Shown here piece by piece: positions 52,837 through 64,000 of a stretch of 64,000 bases of DNA. The stretch lies in NCBI RefSeq assembly GCF_000346465.2, contig NC_034013.1:8958688-9022687 (forward strand), written 5' to 3'. Origin of the DNA: Prunus persica (Eukaryota; Streptophyta; Magnoliopsida; Rosales; Rosaceae). Below the pieces are notes generated by a model. That model was not told the origin of the DNA. It ran no database searches and worked only from the letters and a program-made list of their open reading frames with translations. Within the stretch, counting starts at the first letter, position 1, and every line of letters begins with the position of its first letter. The translations under genes and the position numbers were made by a program.

Positions 52837-54206
52837 TCATTTCCACAGATCAATTTGGCAACTAGAGGTGGATGTTGAGGCATAGTCCCGCCCCAAATTT
52901 TCATTGTCTGGCCTTCTGGAAGACTCATTGGCCAGCATGTTGGCCACATGAAACATTGATGCTGCATTGGAGTAATTTGTAACTTCCTTGGAAGCATCTT
53001 GCTGGTCCTGGCTCAGCTGTGACGCAACAAACTTGTCGAGCACACGCCAATCGGTCACCTGATCAACAGATTGCTGATCATTATTGTTGTAAAGCATCAA
53101 TGACGATGACGATGAGTTGAACATGTTTTGCTGCTGATTGATGTGCTGCTGCAATTGCTCCTCTTGTGTGAGTGTGGAAGACTGCAACATTGAACCATAT
53201 GGGGCTGACTGAGGAACCTTGGGGCTTTCTAATTGAGGGAGCTGGAGGAAAGAATCATGGTGGTGATGATGTGGCATGTTGTACTGCAAATCAAGCTCTT
53301 GTTTGCACTGGGAATAGTGCTGCTGCTGCTGGTGATATGGTGAGGCATAAGGGTGAGAAATTGATCTCCTTGGAGACTCAAGTTCTGGCATGAATGAGAC
53401 TTGGTCATACCAACATGGTGACTCGTAATCACCCATTTTCCTCACTGTTGCCAATCTCTTCTTGAACACCCTACACACAACCCATCCTTCTTCCTGTGTG
53501 CAATTATAACAATCTTTGGTGTTAGAAATAAACTTCACTTACAGACAAAGAAACATATACAACTGTGGAGGACACAATTTCGTCAATCCTTGCTTCGATT
53601 CTCCTTCTAAGAAACATATAAAACATATACATTATTGATATATAGGCTCGTAGAAAGCATTAGAAAAATTAATACTTGCCTGAGGAGTTCCATTCTCACT
53701 AGTTTCTAGTCGATACTCATGCATGATCCAATCTGACTTTTGTCCATTTGGAGCACGGCCTTTGTAAAAGACTAAGGTCTTTCTCATGCCAATGAGGATG
53801 TTCCTTGAGTAAATAGCCTTATCTCTTCCTGTAGCTTTCCAGAATCCGGCTTTTGTTGCCCTATTGGTTCGAGTTCCAGTAGGGTACTTCTTGTCTTTGT
53901 GGCTAAAAAAGTACCATTCATTCTGATCATCAGTTCCTATTTTGCACAATTCTGTCCAATTCAACAACAATAATGGTGAAGAGGATCAGCAGATTATTAA
54001 GTAAGTTCTCTCGGTTTAACTAAAGCATGAATGAATTACCAAGTACCTTGAAGGTCCCACGGCTCAATCTTATAAAGATCAACATCTTTGATGACATCAA
54101 GGTCAATCCTTTTTGAAGCAATCTTCTTTCTAAGATAATAATCGACAAGTTCTTCATCCGTGGGGTGGAATCTAAAGCCCGGGGGTACATGTGAAAAAGT
54201 ATTCAT
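52837..54206 (-). CDS. VND4: NAC transcription factor, VND4-type (vascular-related NAC domain)
   Basis: Three coding exons on the minus strand: 54047-54206, 53680-53951 and 52837-53493, 362 residues. The NAC domain (about residues 1-160) is complete: [82 protein letters not shown] and [13 protein letters not shown]. The C-terminal half is Gln/His/Ser-rich, with [18 protein letters not shown] and the end CQIDLWK, both typical of VND4/5. These nuclear activators switch on secondary-wall and cell-death genes in xylem vessels. The second intron uses a GC donor (CAG|GCAAGT); no GT alternative keeps the frame. The start MNTFSH was chosen over in-frame upstream ATGs because it opens the conserved domain and an acceptor-like CAG lies upstream at about 54231, implying a 5' UTR intron. 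Order next to TL20.3 and invertase supports VND4. Confidence 0.95.
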
Positions 54207-54231
54207 CTTCTCCGTATAGTTATCCAAAACC

Positions 54232-56290
54232 TGCATTTCAAACATGAACACAATCAAACCCCCAAAAAGAAAAACATGAATAATAAGCAAATATGAACTC
54301 AAATATACTTATGACAAATGCTTCCTCCTGGTCGTGAGAGAAAACGAACACATATCAAACGTGAAGTCCTTCTATATAACATCAGGGTGTACATACCTTA
54401 ATTTCTAAGTAATACACAAACATACGTATATATGATTAGTTTTTTCTTGCCACACACATAAGTAAAGTAAATTATCGAACTGTTTAGCAACGAAACTAAA
54501 TTGCAAAGTTTTTAATGTCAAGTTGAATTCCGATCTTTGGAATATATAATATGCACCATGCCAATCTATGCACCATGGCAATCTAGCTAGGAAACGACGC
54601 AACATGTAACAGTACGGAGGGCAAGAAATTACACGAGATCCACAAGTACTACTGAGCTTCTTGTTGATTCTTAGAGTACACAATGCCATGAAAGAAGCCC
54701 TCTATTGTCTTGTTGATTCCACCGCGAAAAGAAGAAAAACACAGAAAACTCTTGTGTTTCAGTGAATATTGAGACTAAAATCTTACGTCCAAAGGCAAAA
54801 AGTGTTTGTACTTATATATACCTATAGAGAACCCTAGGTGCTAAGCATCCTAATAAAAGGGAAAAATAGAAGAAAAAAATCTAAAACTTACCAAAATAAA
54901 GAAGATCCTATAAAATAGAATTTATTTAAAAGACAATAATTGCCTAAAACGAACCTATATATATACGAGACAAGAGATTATAGGAAACCAGTTGGCGGAT
55001 TAATTATAGAGGAGATCATATAGAGATAAGATTTCCATAATGGTAAATAAGTAATTCGTCTTCGTTCTGTCTTTTATTTTGCCTATTTTGAAATCTGGAA
55101 GTAGATTCTATACAAAACAAGAAATAGATCTTTATTTATATCATGCGTATATCTATATGTTCATCTAACTAAATCCGACAGCTTAACAACAAAACATGAG
55201 TTTAAGAGTTTAGCAATGGTTTGATGATGAAGATGAATGAAAGTTGATGAAGCTACTCTAATTAGAAACATTAATCAAAGCGAATCTACGTGTAGCAAGA
55301 TTGGACTGGAATTATGAACACAAATTAGAACTGATTCACTTTTCTTTTTCTTTTTCCATAAGCAGTTTAGAAATCAGATTGCAGATTTGTACATATTGAA
55401 GAAACATAAAAAGAAAAAGGGGTCTCATATATCAATGGTGAAAACTGAGGGGGCAATGACAAAAAGTTGACTTTGGATGATCAATTAATTGCATAAATTA
55501 TGAACAAGAACAAAGAATTATAATCATACTTCAATTTAAACGACGACGAAAATAATTTTGTCTATACCATAAGAAACTAGGAAATGGATTAATCATTAAT
55601 TATAGCTGTAGTAATATTAATTACATGGTAACTTAAACAATACACTATTTTCTTTTCATAGCTGTAGGACTCATCTAACCAAAAACAAAACGTGATAATG
55701 CATGTAGGACTCATCTTAATGATTTTTCTTTTCATGTAAACCATATGGTATGACACCTTCGAGAGGATAGATCCATGCATGTGGTAAAAGGAGGTGGTAA
55801 TTTTGATTTCCATCAAAACCCCATCAAGGGGGTTAAAAAAATGGATGGAAAATAAGCCTAATCAAAGAAAAGTCTGAGTGTTCTTGCTCATGCGGCTTGG
55901 ATGAGCACACAACATGAAAGCTGAAAACAGACAGATGATCGATCCATGTTGTTCCATATTAAGAAAACAAAGATCATCCTGCAAAACATGAACAGTGGAA
56001 GATACCATCTTTAAAATTAAAGCAAATACATTTGATCTTAAGCGAGCCTAATATTCGACGAAGCTTCGAGCTAATATTTCATCTGCTTTGCTTCCAAAGA
56101 TTAATGGTATGTACCATTTTCATCTCTGATCATTTTAATACACTCATGCAACTGGCCACATGGATCAAAATATTATCACTAAGAAAATTAAAAACCAAAA
56201 AAAAGAGAGAAAAAGAAGAAGAAGAGGATGATATCAAGAAAGGGGGGAAGAGGAAGAGAGGAGGAGATGACAACCTTGGTAATCTTGTAC
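54232..56290 (-). other. Probable 5' UTR intron of the VND4-like gene
   Basis: An acceptor-like TGAAATGCAG on the minus strand just before GTTTTGGATAAC suggests that the exon with the start codon begins near 54231. No gene is recognisable between here and the leader-like sequence beyond 56.3 kb, so the stretch is best read as a long leader intron. The donor could not be fixed. Confidence 0.35.
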
Positions 56291-56572
56291 GGTGACAACA
56301 CCCTATGGAAGCTAAAACTGCTGCACACAGATCTGGTTGATCAAGTAAACCTCGTATATCCACCAAGCAGCCAGATGGTAGCTTAAAGATATATATGTAG
56401 GAGACAATATAGGAAGCTTGGCTTTCGTCACTCTTTTTAACTTTTTGGTTGTGAAATCCCACTGAAGCAGACAAAAAAGAAGCACAGAAAAGAAAGCACC
56501 AGACACAAAAACAAAACATACAAACAAACAAGAAGAGCAAAGCAAATCCTCGGGAATTGAACTGATCCTCTT

Positions 56573-56607
<35 letters not shown>

Positions 56608-56740
56608 AGATCCCGAGAAATGGAAAAGAAGGAAAGGAAAGGGAAAGTTAGAGGCTAGCTAGGAATGGAAAAACAGGGAAGAGACGGAGTTAAATAAGAA
56701 GAAGCAAACAAAGAAACAAACAAAAACAAAATATATAAAC
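56291..56740 (-). promoter_or_regulatory. Candidate promoter and 5' leader of the VND4-like gene
   Basis: On the minus strand GTTTATATAT (56731-56740) is a good TATA box. About 30 bases on, the sequence becomes leader-like: CTTCTTCTTATTTAACTCCG, a CT microsatellite (56574-56605), then a T-rich stretch with several short upstream frames, one starting near 56545. No competing gene is seen, so it is assigned to the VND4-like gene by position. Transcript data would settle it. Confidence 0.4.
56574..56605 (-). repeat. (GA)16 microsatellite
   Basis: CT run on the minus strand, inside the presumed leader. Confidence 0.9.
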
Positions 56741-56892
56741 ACATGCCCTAATAATCCATCCCTCTCACTCGTATGCACATTTTCTCTCTCCTTATCTTTT
56801 CAGTGTGTCTGTGGTGGCTTGATTGCTGCAAAAGCTTTGCCCGAAATAAAAGGGAGGCGCTCAAATGGCTCAAGAAAGTGAAAAAATGAATC

Positions 56893-56895
<3 letters not shown>

Positions 56896-56939
<44 letters not shown>
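56896..56939 (-). repeat. (GA)22 microsatellite
   Basis: 44-base GA run about 160 bases upstream of the candidate TATA box on the minus strand. Confidence 0.92.
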
Positions 56940-56940
<1 letters not shown>

Positions 56941-56943
<3 letters not shown>

Positions 56944-57702
56944 AACCTCCAGAGCCACCCACCAGTGATGGAGACCAGAAGAGAAAAGCTGAGCTTCTCT
57001 GAGGCTGTCTCTTCTGTGAGAGTGAAGGAAGGAGATTGGACGGTGAGGATTGGATGGATGACGAGAGCATATGGGGATTGGCTCAAATCTTCAAGGACAA
57101 TGAAGGACAAAAAACAAAGGGATTAATTAGTAGTGTGTTAAACAAATTAATTGACTATTAATATTTGTTTGATGATGATGATTGATGATAAAAATATATA
57201 TGTACAGATATTTGTAATCAATGGAGGATATTTTTTTTGGTGGTGACCCCTCTCTGCCTGAGGCTGTGGTGAACATTCTCCCGCCAAAAAGTAACCTAAG
57301 CTTAGCTAGCCATCTCTCTCTCTCTCTCTCTCTTCTCTATATTATTGATCCATTGCAGTTGAGTCTACACCGCGTGCTGTGCACGTCCAGATTAATTATG
57401 ATACTACAATTTATAGCCCTTCTAGATGATTACTATTTGTTTATAAAAATTATAAGATCAATAAACTTTTCCTAATTTCTAAGTGATTAAAAACAATTAC
57501 CCGTGCACCCGCAATTGTGTATTTCAAATCCTCCCTTTTTCAATATCACTTGTATAAAAAATACAATGTATACACCCATTTTAGCCTTAAATTATCATAT
57601 ATCAAATTTGACAAAGTAAACTGATCCAAATGTGTACTTGCATGTTGTATTGGGTTTATGAAATTAAGGAGCTATTCCTTTTCCCATCGCCTCTAGAATA
57701 AG
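56941..57702. other. Intergenic stretch with a second SINE-like end
   Basis: Upstream DNA of the VND4-like gene. At 57485-57562 a sequence ends TTTTTCAATATCACTTGTATAAAAAATAC, matching the 3' end of the SINE-like fragment at 10481-10590. A short CT run is at 57310-57333. No gene. Confidence 0.4.
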
Positions 57703-57903
57703 GGTTCGTTTGAGAGTGTTAGATAGGCTAGAATCACTTCTAGGAAAAAGTACTTCCCAAGTTTTTTTTCATATAATCACTTTAAATGATTTTGGGGAGA
57801 AGCACATGATAGGTGCTTCTCCATAAAAATCACTTAAAATCACTTAAAGTGTTTATATAAAGAAGTGATTATCGGTCTATTCAAAATCACTCTCAAACAA
57901 GCC
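57703..57903. mobile_element. Small MITE
   Basis: About 200 bp with inverted ends GGTTCGTTTGAGAGTG (left) and, in reverse complement, GGCTTGTTTGAGAGTG (right). The interior is rich in AAATCACTTAAA motifs and partly self-complementary (GAGAAGCAC / GTGCTTCTC). The flanks share AATAAG but no exact duplication was found. Confidence 0.6.
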
Positions 57904-60900
57904 ATAAATAAGTAAACTCATATGCATTATGTCTCATCAAATTAAACTTCTGCTACTCGGGTTTAATTATATGAAAACATGTCTCTCAACTGTTCCATCG
58001 ATCATTACAACTAGAATTATCTTTGTTGGAAACATGTCTCTCAACTGTTCCAAAATGACTTAATATTATAGAGATCGATATAGCTCTTGGCACAATGAAC
58101 AAATATTTTACTAGCAAATGGAGGACTCTCCTACCGTAGCAAGGAGGCTCAACGTCCTGTTTTTTGATCGGCAAGGAGATTCAATATCTTGAAGGGGCAA
58201 TTATATAAAAAAGCACATAAGTTTATTGAAACCCTGAATTGAGTTCATAACTTTCACTGGTTGCATAGAAAAGGTATTTTTTTATATAAACGATATTTTA
58301 TTTTAAATTAATCTAAATTACGGGAGGGAGATTCAATAAAAAGTATATTTAAACTAACAGTTACCTGAAAAAATAAAATATATATGCGATAAATTTATGG
58401 AACTTAAAAAATAGTAATAAAAATCAATGTTATTCTTCATATCTTTCGACATTTATCTTTTTAATTAATGAGCACCGATATTCTATACATAAATTTAGTT
58501 TTCCGGAATTTTCTTACCCCATATTTCATTCGCAGATTATGTTACTAAAAATTTAATTTATATAATTATTTTTTATTATTTTCAGCAACCATCTCCAAAA
58601 CCCTAGACAGCCACACTCCAAATCCTTCAACAAGCAGAGTCTCTCTGCAAATGCTCGACCCCGTTACAAGAACCAAAAAAAAAAAAACAAATTTAATTCA
58701 AAAAGTGCAAATAAATTAGTGCAACAATTCTGGAAAGAAACTTTTTAAGGTTTGGAAAAAAGAATTATATATGATCCTATGATTCCTATCCTCACCAGCA
58801 AATGCACGCGGGCTCTGGTTGGTTGGTCCGCAATTCTTTAATTTGTATTGTATTCTCTACGAACCCTCGGCTTTCATGACATGGGCCCCACAGACCGACC
58901 TAGACAATACGATAGAGACACCTCTCCAAATACATAAAATAAAATAAGGAGCTCAAATGGAGTCGGCTCGGCTCAGCCACCCAGCCGAGGAGGGAGGTAA
59001 CAGCGTGACAGCGAGAGTCAGCTGGGTTGTGTTTGTGTGTTTCCGTGCCTGTGGTGGTGGTGGATTGTGGGGCCCAGCGGACGGAATGATGTTGGGGTCT
59101 CAGTACGTGGCGGCTGATGGTCCGGCGTGGGCTAGCCCACGATCATTAGGCTCACGATTTGGTGTGCAGGCCGGTTTATGCTTGCGGGACCCACCCCCGT
59201 TATCCCGTTCTGGGCCCACCGGGCCTGGCCCCACTCGCGCCCTTTTTTGCAAGAGAAGCTTACGCGTTGCCTTCTGACACATGTACCGTTCCCGGTTCAA
59301 AAATGATTTTCTCCATTTAATTCACACGGATATCTGCAAACATTTGTTATCATTCACCTTTTAAATTCAACAAACAAATCATTAACCTTTAACAACATCA
59401 TTAAAAAAAGTAAAGAAAATTCAGTAATTACTTTCTATTTAATGACTTCACGAAAGTTTCTTTAGAAAAATGAAAATAAGAAACCAATAATGTGATTTTA
59501 TTACAAAGGGAGGGATGGCTCTTATATGTAATTTCGTCTGCGGTTATGTTCTTCTTTCAACTGAATATGGACAAGGTGAAGACATTATCTGCTAGATCCA
59601 GGGCAATGATAGAAGGGATTATACAAAAATTACTATTGAGAGTGATTATCTTTATATCGTTTTAGCTCTTCAAAATACTTTCATTAAATGGGTCCGCAAT
59701 GGGACATGTAGTAGAGGATACAAAGCATCAACCACCTCCATTCACTAGAGAAAGTTTTACTCATGTCCACCATACTATTAATGGAATGACTCACCGTGTG
59801 GCATGCTGTGCTTTGCTAGCCTAATTCTTTACAATCTTTGTCCTTTGTTCTATTTTGATGCATTGATCTAATAAATTTACCCGCCTTTTATTTATTTTTT
59901 AAATGTGCATTAGGTTAGTTGGCTAAGACAGTATATTGTCTATTGCTATAGAGCTCGATCTCCCTCCTCGTATATTAGAGTAGTTGACTTAATATGAAGT
60001 ACTATTAAATGTATTAAACATATTTTAATTGTAATTTTCTTAACAACTACTAATAATTTGGATTAATATGAGGCAAATCAAAAGCATCGCTATTTTCTTT
60101 TCCTATGTATCGGGCTGGTCCTTCGCCATTGTGTTAGGGGTCTTTAGGGTAAAGATTATGTATGATAAATATAATATAATAATATTAGGTGGATTTATTA
60201 AACTTGTTTTGTTTTAACAAGAAGTGAAGCAAAAGTCTCACACGTGATCCGAGTGTCATCTTTGGATTGGGCTGGACCCCACCCCACCAATGCTTGCGTG
60301 GCAGTGGAGTGTGGTAAACAAGTTGAAAGTTTTTTAAACTCCAATTGGAATTGGAAAGCGTTAATTAATTACTCTTGTTGATCGATCATGATCGAGTTAA
60401 TTATGTGTAAGCTCTACTCGAGCTAATGGCACCAAACACCAATCAACATAAGACAAGCTCTGGTTGCATGCACTAATATATCATTCATAAACTTAGTGCC
60501 GCACTTAATTCATGGTTTCAATTGTAATAATCCAAATCAATTTACTTAAATTAATCGAAAACGATATACTTTATCGGTAGTTAGTAATTTTAATCATAGA
60601 CAAACTTATAATTAGCATGCACCATATACTATTTTGTTATATTCCAAAACTTGTATACTCAATTAAGGAGTTAATTAGCATGAGTAAGGATTGATTATGA
60701 TGTATAATTGAATTGATTAAAGAGTAGTGATATAATTCACCTTAATTAGCTGCTTTTCTTGAGCTAGCTAGCATGCATAAATAGGCCAATAACGTTGCTC
60801 CACCCACCATTACATTACATATGCTATGTAGTAAAAGAGATGTATTTGAGGAGGATATTGTTTGTATGCTATGATTGTGCCACGTGGATTCTTTATTACA

Positions 60901-61385
60901 ATTATCATGATTTTGTGCATCTATTATGTTCATGAGTTTTTATTATACGAAAAATATTATTAGTTCATAAGGAAACTTAGGATTTGCATTTGTCACTAAA
61001 ATTTCTTGAGACTATAACATTTGTATCATGTACTTGGAATGATGTACCAATTGTCAAGTGTACACATGCTCATAAGTACCCCTTGCCTTCATCACTTTTT
61101 TTTTTTTTTTTTTTTTTTTCTGCTTGGATTTTCTTAGTATGTATGTATGCATGACATGTAGTATAATTTTTTCCTTTTTAGCATCCATGCTACTTTACTT
61201 CATTTGTTTTTCTTTATGAAATGAGATGATATTATTAATTAGCCTAACACATTTTGAATCATGTAAGGCGATTTTTTAAAACCAAGTACAAGAGTCACCA
61301 ATATAAAGGGTAAACCTCATAATACAACGAGCATCTTCGTTGGAATGACGATGAACATAAGTAGATTCATGTTAAGTTAAAAAAT
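57904..61385. other. Intergenic stretch, with a GC-rich island at 58957-59270
   Basis: No gene is supported. The island is far richer in GC and CpG than its surroundings and contains several GGGCCCA/TGGGCC motifs. A frame of 106 residues crosses it but looks like an artefact of GC richness. A SINE-like stretch (GGTTAGTTGGCTAAGACAGT, then AGAGCTCGATCTCCC) is at 59910-59970, and a run of 24 T at 61096-61119. Confidence 0.45.
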
Positions 61386-61550
61386 AGCATATTCACAAAT
61401 AAGTGGTTGACATTCCTCCCTAATCACCCAAGCCTTCACGAGTTAAGATGTGCAATATGTCAAAAAACTCCATGACATGTGACACATCTTAACCCATAAC
61501 TGCTTGAGTGACAGGGCAAGGATGTCAACCATTTATTTGTGAAGATTGCT
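61386..61550. repeat. 165-bp imperfect hairpin
   Basis: Two arms of roughly 75 bases pair almost throughout, with a small A-rich loop (AAAAAACTCCAT). Perfectly paired blocks include TTCACAAATAA, TGGTTGACAT and GTTAAGATGTG; between them are small mismatches and one-base bulges. It could be a microRNA-type precursor or a foldback MITE. The arms match none of the common plant microRNAs I compared by eye. Confidence 0.7.
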
Positions 61551-62080
61551 GATGAAAGACGGTATGATGAACCCTTGTAGTCATGTTTGCTTATATAATC
61601 AATATTGGTGGAGTGGTACCAAGTCGCCCTACCCCAAAATATGTGAAAGGAACCTTGCTACAACTAATGTACATTAATTAAATAATACTTTACCATATGA
61701 ACTAAATTATAATTAGAGCCCTGATTTCTTTTTGTTGCGGTCTACTACTATACATTAATGAACATGAAATTTGAGATTAGCAAAAGCTGACGAGAGCAAA
61801 TGGGGAGCTGAAAACCAACAGATGGTAGGGTCTTGGTTGATGATTGCTGATATAGACCCATTATTGTTTCGGTTCCCCACGTTTAGCCGAGGATGAGCAA
61901 CTCCTCAAAAAGGTGCCTATTCAATTTGGAAAAGGTTGTCATCCTCTCACTCTCATGCCCATGAGGAGCTTCTCCTACACATCGGCATCACCAATATACT
62001 TTTAACTTAAAAAACAAACTTACCAAATGGATTTTTAGTGCTCTTTTGGAGAGTTCCTATTGGTAAACTAGTCACTATAC

Positions 62081-62114
<34 letters not shown>

Positions 62115-63300
62115 TTCTCTTTGTAAATTGTCTTTTACTTTCTCTTTTTCTTTTTCTTCTTGTTTTTGATAGCCAATTGGAAGTTGTGTTTTACTTTGTC
62201 AAGTGAAGCTAGCAAAGATAGTCTAGTTTGGACCAGGTATTTCCAAAGTCTCTTTGTGTACCTAAAAGTTTTGAGTAAAGCTTTGGCAATATGAATACAG
62301 GTAGGCCATACGTACGTTTTGGTCCAAGAGTAAAATATTATTTATAAGCTGGTCACGAAAAGAACACATATGTATACATGAAAGAAAGATGACTATTGCA
62401 TTGGACCACTAATAAAGTGGTTTGGAGTAATAGTTCTCTTAAATAAGATCATGAGTTCGAGTTTTAGCATCTGTGTAGTGTATAAGTTTAGTATAATATC
62501 AACCCTCTCAATAAAAAATGTTCTTTAAAATAATTAAAAAATTAAAAGAGAGAGAAAGAAAAGCGACTGTTTACCTGTTCTAATTCAAAGGATTACCTAT
62601 TGACCTATTCTAACTTGACTTAGCCAGATAATTTTCAGAAGTTGCTCATTAACTTAACCAAATTGATTAAGTGAACATTACACACATCTCACTCAAGAGC
62701 TGAGAAGAGAACCATCACCTTCATAGGCAGGGCCAAGATTTTCTATTTGCAGGGGCCAAAACGTAAAACACAAAATTTAACCATATACATTTTTCTGCTT
62801 ATTAGAGAAACTGTTACCTACAAGAGTAATAGATTGAAATGGGTGATTTTCTTTCGAAAATGTATTACGATTTTACTACAATATTCACACTAAGTACTTT
62901 ACATTTGCTGCCAAACCCAATATATATACATGAGTGAATAAATAAGGGAGGGTCAGGGCCACTTTTGACCTAAGTGAACAATGGCATAATTTTGTCTCTG
63001 ATAATCCTCTAATACGTACAAGTATATATTTTTAGATTAACTTTTTTTTATAATGAATGATCGTTAATTTCAACATTATGACAACAGATCCTGGGTTTCT
63101 TATATATTATATGCTACACAAAAATGAATTGGGCCACTCAAAGTAGATGTACGCATAACAGAAGTTAGCCAAGCTAGGGTTGTTGTTAACAATTTGAAAT
63201 TAACTGTGGCTGTCAATTCATGTAGTAAATAAATCTTGAAGATATTCAATACCTAGTCATTTCAATCTTGGCTCTGGGAATGTGGCCAGTACGTGAAGCA
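61551..63300. other. Intergenic stretch
   Basis: A TA/TATAC run is at 62078-62115. A possible hAT-type end (GCAGGGCCAAGATTTTCTAT) is at 62728, without a secure partner. A tRNA-like fragment (AAATAAGATCATGAGTTCGAG) is at about 62440. No gene supported. Confidence 0.4.
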
Positions 63301-63650
63301 TGTGAGAGAGAGAGAGAGAGTTGAGATGGGATGTTTGAGTTGAATATGCAATTTGGAAGTACATGCGCATTAACACGTGGTAGACAAAGATTCATCTAGT
63401 CAAATACTAACCTAATCATCTGTCACTGTCGCACAAGCAGCATGATTAGAGAGCGCCTAAAATATTGGCACGTGCTTGTAAAACACATGTGCATAGCCAC
63501 CTCATTTGCTTGTTCCATAAACTCTTCTTTTATTCTCGTGGTCATTATATATAAATAGGCAATATTAACCTACTTCTCTGTCCTCTTCTAACTTATAATT
63601 TGGGGGGTTTTTTTCCAAATAATAATTTATTAGTTTAGTTTTAGTTTACT
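63301..63650 (+). promoter_or_regulatory. Promoter-like segment near the right edge
   Basis: Two G-boxes (CACGTG at 63374-63379 and 63469-63474) precede a strong TATA box, TATATATAAATAGG (about 63546-63559), followed by a pyrimidine-rich stretch. The layout is that of a plant promoter for a gene reading to the right. A short Lys/Arg-rich frame at 63651-63833 follows, but I cannot support it as a gene. Confidence 0.4.
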
Positions 63651-64000
63651 TTGAAGGCTGGCTTCGATCTATGCCATAGGAAGACCGCTAAGGAAAACAA
63701 AACCTTTCGAGGGGCAAAAAACAAACGAAAAATGAGTTCTTCCAAGATTTCTATAAGAAAAAGAAGAAAAAAGAAGAGTGAAGAAAAGAAAAAGATTTGT
63801 AACATATTGCACGTTAACTCATGCGTGCTATAAGTAGCTCACGCTCATCCTCGATCTGGAACATGAGCAAAGTACAGGCACATGCATAGTCTTTAGGCCA
63901 TTATCTCTCTTCACAGAATAACACAACTCATTACCACAAAAGTCCTTTTTTTCTTTCTTTGAATACCGCCTGGATCCTGGACAAAGTACAAATAGTTGCC

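Noticed and set aside
54207..54302. Upstream in-frame extension of the NAC gene with a hydrophobic stretch, suggesting a membrane-tethered NAC
   Set aside because: The extra residues are intron-like, cross an acceptor-type CAG, and VND proteins start right before the NAC domain.
58957..59277. 106-residue frame in the GC-rich island
   Set aside because: GC-rich DNA has few stop codons; the product resembles no family and an opposing frame is equally open.

Overview
This window is nuclear DNA from a dicot plant. It is AT-rich, its genes are split by GT-AG introns, GA/CT microsatellites are frequent, and it carries LTR retrotransposons, a TRIM, hAT elements and MITEs. The repeats and the gene order would suit a woody rosid, possibly Rosaceae, but the species is inference.

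Six plant genes can be supported, five of them complete. In order: the last two exons of a vacuolar-type acid invertase (+, 1-496); a complete SKU5-like GPI-anchored cupredoxin protein (+, 5747-9513, 9 exons); a complete FIL/YAB3-clade YABBY transcription factor (+, 24313-26794, 7 exons); a complete thylakoid lumen pentapeptide-repeat protein of the TL20.3 type (+, 40160-42066, 7 exons); a complete organellar prolyl-tRNA synthetase (-, 43079-47044, 11 exons), convergent with the former; and a complete VND4-type NAC transcription factor (-, 52837-54206, 3 coding exons, with a probable distant 5' leader and TATA box near 56.7 kb). Invertase, TL20.3 and VND4 are the same three genes that sit side by side in Arabidopsis (At1g12240, At1g12250, At1g12260), so the window appears to be an expanded version of an old gene block.

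The long gaps are largely repeats. At 13.49-14.18 kb there is a small minus-strand TRIM with LTRs, primer-binding site, polypurine tract and a near-perfect target duplication. Next to it, at 14.28-20.55 kb, is a decayed Ty1/copia element with a perfect 5-bp target duplication, itself split by two different hAT-type elements with perfect 8-bp duplications. At 30.31-34.20 kb there is a probable solo LTR with a second LTR-like unit nested inside. At 34.41-37.49 kb, one hAT-like element has been inflated by tandem copies of its own terminal segment. Two copies of one MITE lie in opposite orientation about 46 kb apart (1.9 kb and 48.2 kb), and a strong 165-bp foldback lies at 61.4 kb.

The genes do not form a single pathway. 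They cover sucrose cleavage in the vacuole, cell-wall/plasma-membrane expansion, abaxial organ identity, thylakoid lumen function, organellar translation and xylem vessel differentiation. No previously undescribed protein system was found. The most unusual observations are the self-amplified hAT element, the nested transposon structure and the 61.4-kb hairpin.
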